Shown here: positions 54,612-62,020 of the stretch, in pieces
Position numbering within the stretch: the stretch's first letter is position 1
How the letters are laid out: each line of letters begins with the position of its first letter
NCBI RefSeq assembly: GCF_001971585.1
Contig: NZ_CP019323.1
Location: forward strand, 248,001 to 312,000
DNA length: 64,000 nt
Origin: Companilactobacillus allii
GTDB taxonomy: Bacteria > Bacillota > Bacilli > Lactobacillales > Lactobacillaceae
Reading direction: 5' to 3'
The notes under the pieces: model-generated
What the model saw: the letters and a program-made list of their open reading frames with translations, nothing else
The model's database searches: none
What the model was told of the DNA's origin: nothing
Translations under genes and position numbers: made by a program

Positions 54612-54625
54612 GTACGAGTTCGTAC
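54612..54625. promoter_or_regulatory. Palindrome between marR and the exporter
   Basis: GTACGAGTTCGTAC has perfect 6-base arms. It shares the TTCG/CGAA half-site character with the palindromes upstream of marR and may be an internal operator. Confidence 0.5.
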
Positions 54626-54654
54626 ACGTTTCTATACGTTAAAAAATAAAATGC

Positions 54655-55098
54655 TTATTCAGCATTGTCATGGATCTTTCTTAATACTTTAAAAAATACC
54701 TTTAAATCTTCGGCTGAAATATCCCGCTTTAAAGAATTCTCTAAGTGGTCGGCTGCAGTATCTATCTTATTCATCTCTGACATGGTCTCTTTTGTTAATC
54801 TGATACGTTTGTATCTGGCATCATGCTCAGAAGGTGTTCGCTCCACCATGCCGTTTTTGACCATGCGACTTACTAGTCCACTAGCGGTGGATTTACTGAT
54901 AGACATTGCTTCTTCAAGATCCTTTTGGAAAACTTCTTTGTTTTTATTACGATAGAAGAAACCAATGGCCATACTTTGAGTTTTTGACATGGGACCTTTG
55001 CCCTCATGAAAAATCGGATATTCGCTTTTTACGTAGCGATCCAACTTCAAATGCAGATTCCTAACTTGAAAAATAATTGTTTCTCGTGGATCAATCAT
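54655..55098 (-). CDS. MarR-family regulator of the ABC exporter
   Basis: This 147-aa winged-helix regulator has DLEEAMSISKSTASGLVSRMVKNGMVERTPSEHDARYKRIRLT as recognition helix and wing (about residues 60-103; the segment is given by position because of its length). It heads the operon with two exporter genes, the usual arrangement for drug-responsive autorepressors. GGAGGGATTAT precedes the ATG. Two related palindromes lie directly upstream. Confidence 0.9.
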   Translation of the reverse strand: MIDPRETIIFQVRNLHLKLDRYVKSEYPIFHEGKGPMSKTQSMAIGFFYRNKNKEVFQKDLEEAMSISKSTASGLVSRMVKNGMVERTPSEHDARYKRIRLTKETMSEMNKIDTAADHLENSLKRDISAEDLKVFFKVLRKIHDNAE

Positions 55099-55124
55099 AT
55101 AATCCCTCCATAATTTTCATATGT

Positions 55125-55157
55125 TAGTTCGCATACGAATAGTTGGCATGCGAACTA
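55125..55157. promoter_or_regulatory. MarR operator region
   Basis: TAGTTCGCAT (55125-55134) and ATGCGAACTA (55148-55157) are perfect 10-base arms. Inside are two shorter palindromes, TTCGCATACGAA and TTGGCATGCGAA. Such doubled sites are typical for MarR dimers. Confidence 0.7.
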
Positions 55158-55216
55158 TATTACTTTCTTTTTATTACGAAGTCAATACTTTGTTACTAAA
55201 AAATTAATTGGACGAA

Positions 55217-55258
55217 AAAAAATGCTTTATAACCTTGATGGTTATAGAGCATTTTTTC
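55217..55258 (-). terminator. Terminator after degV
   Basis: AAAAAATGCTCTATAACC and GGTTATAAAGCATTTTTT form a long stem with one mismatch or wobble, followed by T residues on the minus strand. Confidence 0.85.
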
Positions 55259-55287
55259 TACATAATTGTAGGATTAAGTAAATATTT

Positions 55288-56142
55288 CTAATCCAGTAAA
55301 ACAACTCCAACCCCTACTAACCCAGGGCCAGTATGAACACCAAGTGCCGGTCCGACTTGGCCGAAGAATTGTTTACTACCTTTAATATTATCTTCACCAA
55401 GTAAGTCGACCATTCTTTTACCTGCGACTTCATCGGCACCATGACCTACCGCCAATAAATAGTCCTTGTGTCCATCGACAAACTTGTTAACAAAATCAAG
55501 CATTAACTTCTGTCCCTTTTTCATCCCACGAGCCTTAGCAGCAGTTGTATAGATACCTTCATCGTTACAAGTAATAATTGGAGCAAGCTTCAACATATTA
55601 CCAACAACTGATGTTACCAATCCAATACGACCACCGGCACGTAAGTATTCTAGAGTTGGGATACAGAAATAAACCACCGTGTTATTGATCATTTTTTTAA
55701 CACCTAAGGCTACCTCTTCATAACTCTTACCAGCATCGACCATATCCTTGGCTCCAACACCAATCAATCCTGCGGCAACGGCAACTTGCTTGGTATCAAA
55801 AGCTGTAAAGGTGAATCTGTCATCATCTTCAAGCAATACCTTCAAGAAGTTGTATGTTCCACTAAGTCCAGATGAAACAGATATTGAAATAATATGGTCA
55901 TATCCATCATTGTGTATCTTATCCAACATATCAGTAATACACTCACCACTTGGAAGCGACGTCTTTGGTATCTCTTTATCTAGGTTGTTATAGACTTCAA
56001 TCGCTGTAATATCTATTCGATCCTTATATGTTTTATCTTTATAAATAATCTGTAGTGGCAATTCATAAACGCCAGCCTTTTGTAAATATTCCTCAGGAAT
56101 ATCGCAACAAGAGTCCATTAATATAGCAATACGTTCTGTCAT
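55288..56142 (-). CDS. degV: DegV-family fatty-acid-binding protein
   Basis: This 284-aa protein has the DegV start IAILMDSCCDIPEEYLQKAG, ISVSSGLSGTYNF near residue 95 and the C-terminal HTGPGLVGVGVV. Relatives (FakB) hold fatty acids for FakA kinase during phospholipid synthesis. Here the Ser in SSGLSGTY and the His in VHTGPG are conserved. No fakA lies near. The gene overlaps the upstream DUF1836 gene by 4 bases (ATGA). Confidence 0.9.
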   Translation of the reverse strand: MTERIAILMDSCCDIPEEYLQKAGVYELPLQIIYKDKTYKDRIDITAIEVYNNLDKEIPKTSLPSGECITDMLDKIHNDGYDHIISISVSSGLSGTYNFLKVLLEDDDRFTFTAFDTKQVAVAAGLIGVGAKDMVDAGKSYEEVALGVKKMINNTVVYFCIPTLEYLRAGGRIGLVTSVVGNMLKLAPIITCNDEGIYTTAAKARGMKKGQKLMLDFVNKFVDGHKDYLLAVGHGADEVAGKRMVDLLGEDNIKGSKQFFGQVGPALGVHTGPGLVGVGVVLLD

Positions 56143-56684
56143 TTTTCTTCACTCTTTTCCTTTGAGGAATTCTCATTATCCAGCAACAATATCTTCTTAG
56201 TTACCCATTTTGATGCAAAAGAAATTGTTACCATCTCAACCATTAGATACTCGGATGAATCATTACCCTGTGACAATTTTTGTTCTTCAGCCCGATGGTT
56301 GATCATTTTTAAAGCCATCTCTTGTTTCTCACAGAAAAAGTCAAAGGCATTATCAATCCCACCATTTAGTTTGGTCATTAATTCAATGCCCTCTTCAATC
56401 TCATTAATAGAAACAACTTGCTTCAAGAATGTGATGGCAATCAAATATGCCAAATGTTCTCTGGTATATCTTTTTTTGACTGGATGTGGTAAAAGTCCAT
56501 TTTTAACATAGTTATTGACCATTGACGCTGTCACTATCGGACCATCATCCAACCAGATGGGACCGAGATATTTATCTATTAAGGTTAATAATTGATCTCG
56601 ATATAAATCCAACTCAGGCAAATCTGCCCAACGTGGTAACTTGAATTCTTCTAAATTATCTAACCATTTCTTTAATTCATCCAT
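56139..56684 (-). CDS. DUF1836-domain protein
   Basis: This 181-aa protein matches the DUF1836 family: LPRWADLPELDLYRDQ at the start, a MerR-like helix region TASMVNNYVKNGLLPHPVKK near residues 53-73 and TREHLAYLIAITFLK. The family is often found beside degV, as here, with a 4-base overlap. Function is unknown; the helix-turn-helix character suggests regulation. ATGAATT...AAAGAGGTGCC provides an AGAGGTG ribosome binding site. Confidence 0.85.
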   Translation of the reverse strand: MDELKKWLDNLEEFKLPRWADLPELDLYRDQLLTLIDKYLGPIWLDDGPIVTASMVNNYVKNGLLPHPVKKRYTREHLAYLIAITFLKQVVSINEIEEGIELMTKLNGGIDNAFDFFCEKQEMALKMINHRAEEQKLSQGNDSSEYLMVEMVTISFASKWVTKKILLLDNENSSKEKSEEK

Positions 56685-56978
56685 TAAAAGGCACCTCTTT
56701 ATAATTACTAATACAATTTATCATAATTCTAAATACTATTCAATCTAGTTTTAATAACTAGATAATAATAAAAGTAAAAAAGCTAAATAATTTCGGCTTT
56801 TCTTTGTAACATATGTATGGGGAGGGTTATTAAATAAACAATTAAAAATTATATCAATAAACAATACTATTTCACAGGCTACCATTAGGATATAAGAATT
56901 CACTTCTGTAGAATATTATTCATCGGAAGTTCAGACGGTGGCTAACTAATTAATTAATTATATTAAGGAGTGATGCCT

Positions 56979-57077
56979 ATGGAATTTCGCGTTATTGAGT
57001 GTCCCTTCAGTGAGGGTGGACATGACGGTCTTTCAAGTGTTATCTCTAATGATTGCTTTTGCGTTGTTAGTTATTGA
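56979..57077 (+). CDS. Leader ORF overlapping toxin 1
   Basis: This 32-codon frame starts MEFRVIECPFSEGGHDG and ends CFCVVSY. AAGGAG eight bases before its ATG is the best ribosome binding site in the module. It overlaps the toxin frame by 56 bases in the +1 frame. The toxin's own GAGG site and start are buried in a hairpin (57000-57022) that ribosomes reading this frame would melt. A coupling role like that of mok in hok/sok is inferred; the peptide itself may be inert. Confidence 0.65.
   Translation: MEFRVIECPFSEGGHDGLSSVISNDCFCVVSY
57000..57022 (+). promoter_or_regulatory. Hairpin hiding the toxin 1 ribosome binding site
   Basis: TGTCC/GGACA and CTTC/GAGG pair around an AGT loop with a 2-base bulge. 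GAGG is the toxin ribosome binding site and the last paired A is the first base of the toxin ATG. Confidence 0.6.
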
Positions 57078-57105
57078 AATTCTGAAATTTAACCGAAAAA
57101 AATAA
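57022..57105 (+). CDS. Holin-like type I toxin 1
   Basis: This 27-aa peptide begins MTVFQVLSLMIAFALL and ends with the charged tail KFNRKK. One membrane helix with a basic C-terminus is the pattern of the putative holin-like toxin (Hol_Tox, TxpA/Fst-like) family, which damages the cell membrane when overproduced. The gene lies in a tandem array with antisense RNAs on the other strand. Start ATG 57022 has GAGG 6 bases upstream, inside a hairpin. Confidence 0.85.
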   Translation: MTVFQVLSLMIAFALLVIEILKFNRKK

Positions 57106-57215
57106 CCGCTGATTTTGACTTTGGACAGTCATGCGGTTACTTTTTCGTATGATAAAACCACCGCCTTGGCGGCCGATTCTTCACAGCAAGCCAGTGGGGC
57201 TTGCTTTTTTATTAC
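57097..57215 (-). ncRNA. Antisense antitoxin RNA 1
   Basis: On the minus strand TTGAAA (57245-57250) and TATACT (57222-57227) are 17 bases apart, a strong promoter. The RNA would start near 57215 and run over two stems (GCAAGCC..GGCTTGC and CCGCC..GGCGG). It would end at AACCGC..GCGGTT plus a T run near 57097, covering the 3' part of the toxin mRNA. The ends are estimates. Confidence 0.75.
57104..57150. terminator. Two-way terminator 1 in the toxin module
   Basis: TAACCGC...GAC and GTC..GCGGTTA form the stem, with A and T runs on the two sides, so both the toxin mRNA and the antisense RNA can stop here. Confidence 0.7.
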
Positions 57216-57463
57216 ACCGAAAGTATAACAAGGTTACTTTGTTTTTTCAATTTTTAAACATCATACTTTTATGATACTGATTGCATTCAAATCTAACGTA
57301 ATAGAATCATTAGATAAGTTTATTAATTAAGAATTATATCAATAAACAATACTATCTCACAGGCTACCATTAGGATATAATTATCCACTTCTGTAGAATA
57401 TTATTCATCGGAAGTTCAGACGGTGGCTAACTAATTAATTATCTGTATTAAGGAGTGATTCCT

Positions 57464-57562
57464 ATGGAATTTCGCGTTATTGAGTGTCCCTCCAGTGAGG
57501 ATGGACATGACGGTCTTTCAAGCTTTATCGCTAATGATTGCTTTTGCATTGTTAGTTATTGA
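57464..57562 (+). CDS. Leader ORF overlapping toxin 2
   Basis: This 32-codon frame differs from leader 1 at five residues (Phe10 to Ser, Gly13 to Asp, Val21 to Phe, Ser23 to Ala, Val29 to Ile). Length, start site and the AAGGAG ribosome binding site are conserved. Its overlap with the toxin frame is the same. Confidence 0.65.
   Translation: MEFRVIECPSSEDGHDGLSSFIANDCFCIVSY
57485..57507 (+). promoter_or_regulatory. Hairpin hiding the toxin 2 ribosome binding site
   Basis: TGTCC/GGACA and CTCC/GAGG pair around AGT. The T to C change relative to copy 1 turns a wobble into a Watson-Crick pair, so the structure is kept or strengthened. Confidence 0.6.
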
Positions 57563-57590
57563 AATTCTGAAATTTAACCGAAAAAAATAA
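57507..57590 (+). CDS. Holin-like type I toxin 2
   Basis: This 27-aa peptide is identical to toxin 1 except Ala for Val at residue 6. It has the same hydrophobic helix and KFNRKK tail. High conservation against third-position changes suggests that the toxin frame is under selection. Confidence 0.85.
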   Translation: MTVFQALSLMIAFALLVIEILKFNRKK

Positions 57591-57699
57591 CCGCTGATCA
57601 AGACTTCACCAAGTCACGCGGTCATCTTTTCGTGATACGGTCACCGCCTAGGCGGCCGATTCTTCACAGCAAGCCAGTGGGGCTTGCTTTTTTTATTAC
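57581..57699 (-). ncRNA. Antisense antitoxin RNA 2
   Basis: TTGATA (57729-57734) and TATACT (57706-57711) on the minus strand are 17 bases apart. The RNA has the same stems as copy 1, but the loop of the terminal stem differs (TGATCAAGACTTCACCAAG). Loop change could make each antitoxin specific to its own toxin mRNA. Confidence 0.75.
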
Positions 57700-57810
57700 A
57701 CCGAAAGTATAACAAGATTCTTATGCCATATCAATTCTTAACATTTACAAAATCATGTGTAAAATTCTATCAAAATTTATTTAAAAAATGGTACTAAAAA
57801 CTCCATTCTA

Positions 57811-57867
57811 ATGATTGCTTTTGCGTCGTTAGTTATTGAAATTCTGAAATTTAACCGAAAAAAATAA
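57811..57867 (+). pseudogene. 5'-truncated holin-like toxin
   Basis: An 18-codon remnant, MIAFASLVIEILKFNRKK, keeps the second half of the toxin but has no ribosome binding site and lacks the first nine residues. It is probably not translated. Confidence 0.8.
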
Positions 57868-57974
57868 CCGCTGATTTTGACTTTGGAGAGTCATGCGGTT
57901 ACTTTTGTATGATAAAACCACCGTCTTGGCGAATGGTTCTTAAAAGCAAGCCAGTGGGGCTCGCTTTTTATTAC
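57857..57974 (-). ncRNA. Orphan antisense antitoxin RNA 3
   Basis: TTGATA (58003-58008) and TATACT (57981-57986) on the minus strand are 16 bases apart. Because the toxin is broken, this RNA may act in trans on copy 1, whose terminal-stem loop it shares better than copy 2 does (TGATTTTGACTTTGGA). The promoter sits right beside the end of the EamA gene. Confidence 0.6.
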
Positions 57975-58008
57975 AACGAAAGTATAACAGGTTTAACTGC
58001 TATATCAA

Positions 58009-58968
58009 TCAATTAGTTTGACGTCGTACTAACGCTATTACCTGATAAGCAATCTTCTCACCTACAAGAGTAATTAAGGAACCAAATAGAATCACTACGA
58101 TCCCAATAATAGTACGTCCACTGATAGCCTCGCCTAGAATAAATAGTGACAAAACTGGGGCTAGTGCTGGTTTGATCAAGAAGATCAATGAAGCTTGGAC
58201 AATTCCAACTTCTTCCATTGATACAAAATACAAACCAAACGCAACTCCTGTAACTAATATTGAAATATACAAGATCAATGGCAATGTTTGTAGCGTTATA
58301 CCCTTAAAGAACGGTATATTTACAAACTCGCTATAATGGGCTGGTAAATTTTGTGCTATCGGTGTATGACTTAACAACATCAAAGCACCTAATTCCAATG
58401 CACCAAATAAGAATGCAAAGCAGGTCATAGACAATCCATTGATCCCAATCTTACTTCCATTGACACGTGACATAACGCCATAAACACCGAAAATTATCGA
58501 TGATAATAATCCTAAGATTATTCCGGCAGGATTTGACAAATGGAACGGATTAATAATTATTAACAATCCTACTAGTGTTAGAACTAATGCAAAAACATTG
58601 GTTCTTGATAGTTTCTCATGTAAAAATATGAATCCAATGATCAAACCAAAGATTGGGTTCGCACTCAAAATAATGGCAATCACTGAAGCTTGTGTAACTT
58701 GAATAGACAACTGATATAGTGTCATGCTGACAACGACAATAACAAAACCTGTTAATGCACATCGAGCATAATCACCTAGTGACATTTTAATATTATTCTT
58801 TCTGAGATGAAGAATTGCAAATGGCGATAATGCCAATCCACCAAACAAGAATCTAATAAAATTCAATTCAACTGGATTGAATTGACCACCAGCAATTTTC
58901 AAAGCAATTTCCATAGAACTGAATAAGAACATCGGTATTATTATGTATAAAAAACCTTTTAACTTCAA
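58009..58968 (-). CDS. EamA/DMT-family transporter
   Basis: This protein of about 319 aa has ten membrane helices arranged as two EamA repeats (about 1-140 and 150-300). NPVELNFIRFLFGGLALSPF and ILSANPIFGLIIGFIFLHEKLS belong to repeat one, SLIFLIKPALAPVLSLFILGEAIS to repeat two. The start is uncertain: TTG 58968 gives the usual KLKGFLYII N-terminus, while TTG 59004 reads through a region with GGGGATG. Substrate is unknown. It is separate from the toxin array. Confidence 0.82.
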   Translation of the reverse strand: MKLKGFLYIIIPMFLFSSMEIALKIAGGQFNPVELNFIRFLFGGLALSPFAILHLRKNNIKMSLGDYARCALTGFVIVVVSMTLYQLSIQVTQASVIAIILSANPIFGLIIGFIFLHEKLSRTNVFALVLTLVGLLIIINPFHLSNPAGIILGLLSSIIFGVYGVMSRVNGSKIGINGLSMTCFAFLFGALELGALMLLSHTPIAQNLPAHYSEFVNIPFFKGITLQTLPLILYISILVTGVAFGLYFVSMEEVGIVQASLIFLIKPALAPVLSLFILGEAISGRTIIGIVVILFGSLITLVGEKIAYQVIALVRRQTN

Positions 58969-59047
58969 AACGTCTCTTTCATCCCCTAAATAGTAAAGTA
59001 ACAATAATAGTTTACTCCTATTACTAGGGTAATTTTAAGGGGTGTTA

Positions 59048-61792
59048 TCATGAAAACGTTTTTAATTGGTAAATATATTTAATTCCAGAAATTACAAATA
59101 CTGGAATTGCAGGAATAAATATTACCATTAAGTAAACCACATTACTTAACCTCGCCGTTCCCATAACTTCATTAAAGAACGGAGACATAGTAACAAACAA
59201 TGAACTTAATGCAGAGAACGATACTGCAATAATCAATTTGGAATTACTGAACGGATTCCGATTGAATAGCGTTTTGGAACTGCGTGCATCGAATACATTC
59301 CACAATTGGCCAAATACCAAGGTCAAGAATGCTACTGTTTGGACTTCTCTAACTTGCATACCACTTCTGGCAGCCAATACAAAGGCGATAAATACGACTA
59401 ATCCCATGGTTACTCCTCGCACAATAATTCGACTCAACATCCCGTCAGAGAGAATTGATTTATTCGTATCACGAGGTGGATCGTTCATAATATCCGATTC
59501 GGGAACATCGTACCCCAACGCAAATGATGGCAGTGCATCACTCACCATATTGACCCACAGAACCATTAGAGCCGTTAAAGTCGGTGTATTACTAGAAACA
59601 TTACCAATATCTCGTGTAATGAGAAGTAAACCAAACATCAACGAGAGAACTTCGGCAACGTTAGTTGTCAGTTCATGTCTCATGAAGTTTTTTATATTAG
59701 TAAAAATCGTTCTACCGGCTTCAACAGAATGTTCTATTGTTGTAAATTTATCATCCAGTAATATCAAATCAGCTGAATCTTTTGTAACGTCTGTACCGTT
59801 GATTCCCATTGCTACACCAATATCCGCCGTTCGTAACGCTGGTGCATCATTAACTCCATCACCTGTCATCGCAACCACTTCACCATGTCGTTGCAATTGT
59901 TTAATGATTCTTTGTTTGTGTTCTGGAGATACTCTGGCATAAACCCTTAGATTTTCAACCTCGTCATACAATTGATCATCTGATAATTGATCAATTTGTT
60001 TACCTTCCATTACTGGCGCAGTGGTATCCGCAATTATTCCCAACTTAATAGCGATAGCTTGAGCTGTTTTTGCATGATCCCCGGTGATCATTACTACATT
60101 TATCGAGGCGTTATGTAGCGTCTCTACTGACTTTCTAACTTCCTCACGTGGTGGATCAATAATGCCTGCCAATCCCAACAAATCAATATTTACTTCTAAT
60201 TGTTCCATTGGTAAGTTCATTGCTTCATCTTCAGAAATAACTCTTTCACCAACTGCCAGAGTACGAAGTGCTGATTGTGCAAATTCGTTGACCTTTTCTT
60301 CAAAGGCTTTATTTTCATCTGTCATTACCGCTTTTCTCAATAAAACATCGGGAGCACCTTTAACCAATACTTTAAACGTGTCGCCATTCTTAATTACCAC
60401 ACTCATCATTTTTCTAGTACTGTCGAATGGGAAAATACGTAAAATATCATAGTCCTCTACTGATTTTTGATTGAGCAATTCATGTCGATTCAAATTCATC
60501 TTCAACCCTAATACGACTAAAGCAACGTCGGTTGGATTACCAAAGGGAACATAATTATCATTTTCATCCTTTGAGATATTGGCCTCATTGTTCAAAATAC
60601 TCGCAATAACAAATGGCTTTGCCAATTCCACTTTATCCTTAGGAGTTATTTCACCTAATGGATTATATCCTCTACCTTCAACATCGAATTCAATTCCTTT
60701 AGTAAAGAACTTTGTTACGGTCATCTCATTCTTTGTTAATGTCCCAGTTTTATCTGAAGCAATAAAGGTAGTAGATCCGAGCGTTTCAACACTATTCAAT
60801 GACTTAATTAAGCCTTTACTTTTAGTTAACGAAGTCGCTCCAATTGTTAAAACAATCGATAACACTGCTGGTAGTGCATCTGGTATTGCCGCTACAGCAA
60901 GAGCGATTGCAGTTGATAATATTGCCGCAAAACTAGTAAATGAGAAGGTTCCTGTAACTAACCATGTCTTAAGGGATCCAGCAACTAAGGTAAATAACAC
61001 TACTCCAATCGCTACAAACATCAATTTATGTGTAAGATCATCGACAGTTTTCTCGATGGGAGTCTTTTGATTATCGTCATCATTCAATAATTCCGCAATT
61101 TTACCAAGCTCAGTATCCATCCCTGTGGCAGTTACCACAGCATATCCGTTTCCGTTAGTAACAGTTGAACCGGAGTATCCCATATTTTTACGGTCACCCA
61201 AATCGGTCTTTTCGGGTAATTCTTCAACTATCTTAGTGATTGGATCTGACTCACCTGTTAAATGTGCCTCTAAAACTTGTAACTCCGAAACCTTTATCCA
61301 TCTCACATCAGCTTCAATAAAATCTCCAGTTTTGGCGCTGATAATATCACCTGGCACCAACTGATCAACTTTTATTTTGTTCCAATTGTTATCACGTAAT
61401 ACTGAAGCTTGGTGATTGTTCATCTCCCTTAAACTATCAAGAGATTTTCTGGCATTCATAGTTTGCCAAACTGATAGTCCACTATTTATAAAAATCAGGA
61501 TCAAAATTGCGATTGCTTCATAAAAAGAGGACATTGCATGTTTCACATTGCCACCTGACAGATCATATATCCCACTTATCAAAGATAACAAAACCGCTAG
61601 CAAAAGAATTATTACTAGTGGTTCCTTGAATGAATCTATTAAAATTTTCCAGATAGGTGTGGGAGGCTCTTGTTGGATTTCATTTTTCCCATACTTACTA
61701 AGCCGTAGTTGTGCGTCTTTGTCCGTCAATCCTTCATGACGATTTGTTTTTAATTCATCTAAAACGTCATTTTTATTCTGATCATAAAACAT
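59048..61792 (-). CDS. P-type cation-transporting ATPase (P2 type)
   Basis: This 914-aa pump has the actuator motif HLTGESDPI, phosphorylation Asp347 in ASDKTGTLTKNEM, a KGAPDVLL nucleotide-binding segment and the hinge MTGDGVNDAPAL. Ten membrane helices and the length fit the Ca2+/Mn2+-type (PMR1/SERCA-like) group. The M4 ion-site motif reads AIPDALPAVLS in place of PEGLPA, with Asp for Glu, so ion preference may differ. GGGAGGCTTATA precedes the ATG. The gene stands alone. Confidence 0.92.
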   Translation of the reverse strand: MFYDQNKNDVLDELKTNRHEGLTDKDAQLRLSKYGKNEIQQEPPTPIWKILIDSFKEPLVIILLLAVLLSLISGIYDLSGGNVKHAMSSFYEAIAILILIFINSGLSVWQTMNARKSLDSLREMNNHQASVLRDNNWNKIKVDQLVPGDIISAKTGDFIEADVRWIKVSELQVLEAHLTGESDPITKIVEELPEKTDLGDRKNMGYSGSTVTNGNGYAVVTATGMDTELGKIAELLNDDDNQKTPIEKTVDDLTHKLMFVAIGVVLFTLVAGSLKTWLVTGTFSFTSFAAILSTAIALAVAAIPDALPAVLSIVLTIGATSLTKSKGLIKSLNSVETLGSTTFIASDKTGTLTKNEMTVTKFFTKGIEFDVEGRGYNPLGEITPKDKVELAKPFVIASILNNEANISKDENDNYVPFGNPTDVALVVLGLKMNLNRHELLNQKSVEDYDILRIFPFDSTRKMMSVVIKNGDTFKVLVKGAPDVLLRKAVMTDENKAFEEKVNEFAQSALRTLAVGERVISEDEAMNLPMEQLEVNIDLLGLAGIIDPPREEVRKSVETLHNASINVVMITGDHAKTAQAIAIKLGIIADTTAPVMEGKQIDQLSDDQLYDEVENLRVYARVSPEHKQRIIKQLQRHGEVVAMTGDGVNDAPALRTADIGVAMGINGTDVTKDSADLILLDDKFTTIEHSVEAGRTIFTNIKNFMRHELTTNVAEVLSLMFGLLLITRDIGNVSSNTPTLTALMVLWVNMVSDALPSFALGYDVPESDIMNDPPRDTNKSILSDGMLSRIIVRGVTMGLVVFIAFVLAARSGMQVREVQTVAFLTLVFGQLWNVFDARSSKTLFNRNPFSNSKLIIAVSFSALSSLFVTMSPFFNEVMGTARLSNVVYLMVIFIPAIPVFVISGIKYIYQLKTFS

Positions 61793-61949
61793 TATAAGCC
61801 TCCCTAGATTTGATTTAGATTTAGTCCTAATTATTAATTAGCCTTACTTTATATTTTAACAATTTTTAACCCAATATACGAATTTTAATCATTATTTGAG
61901 ACATAAATAATTATATTATGATATTTTATTCCTATTATATATAGTCAGA

Positions 61950-62015
61950 AAAAAAGTGTGACAGAACACAAGTCTTCGTACAATACACGAAAACTTATGT
62001 GTTCTGTCACACTTT
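61950..62015 (-). terminator. Terminator after ltaS, repeat B motif in both arms
   Basis: AAAGTGTGACAGAACACA and TGTGTTCTGTCACACTTT form an 18-base stem with T residues on the minus strand. The arm sequence is the GTGTGNCAGAACAC motif seen beside repeat B at 2717 and 39843. Confidence 0.85.
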
Positions 62016-62020
62016 TTAAA

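Larger units (their letters stand above)
56848..57232. repeat. Type I toxin module, tandem copy 1
   Basis: A unit of about 385 bases repeats at 57333 with about 485-base spacing. It spans the 5' leader (with CTTC...GAAG hairpin), leader ORF, toxin ORF, terminators and the antisense promoter. A third, 5'-truncated unit starts near 57808. Confidence 0.85.
57333..57718. repeat. Type I toxin module, tandem copy 2
   Basis: This copy is nearly identical to copy 1 over its whole length, with scattered substitutions. Its leader has TATAAT (57376-57381) where copy 1 has TATAAG, so toxin promoter strength may differ between copies. Confidence 0.85.
57808..57990. repeat. Type I toxin module, truncated copy 3
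   Basis: The match begins at TCTAATGATTGC and lacks the leader, leader ORF and toxin N-terminus. Upstream bases are unrelated AT-rich sequence. The 3' part with terminators and antisense promoter is kept. Confidence 0.8.
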
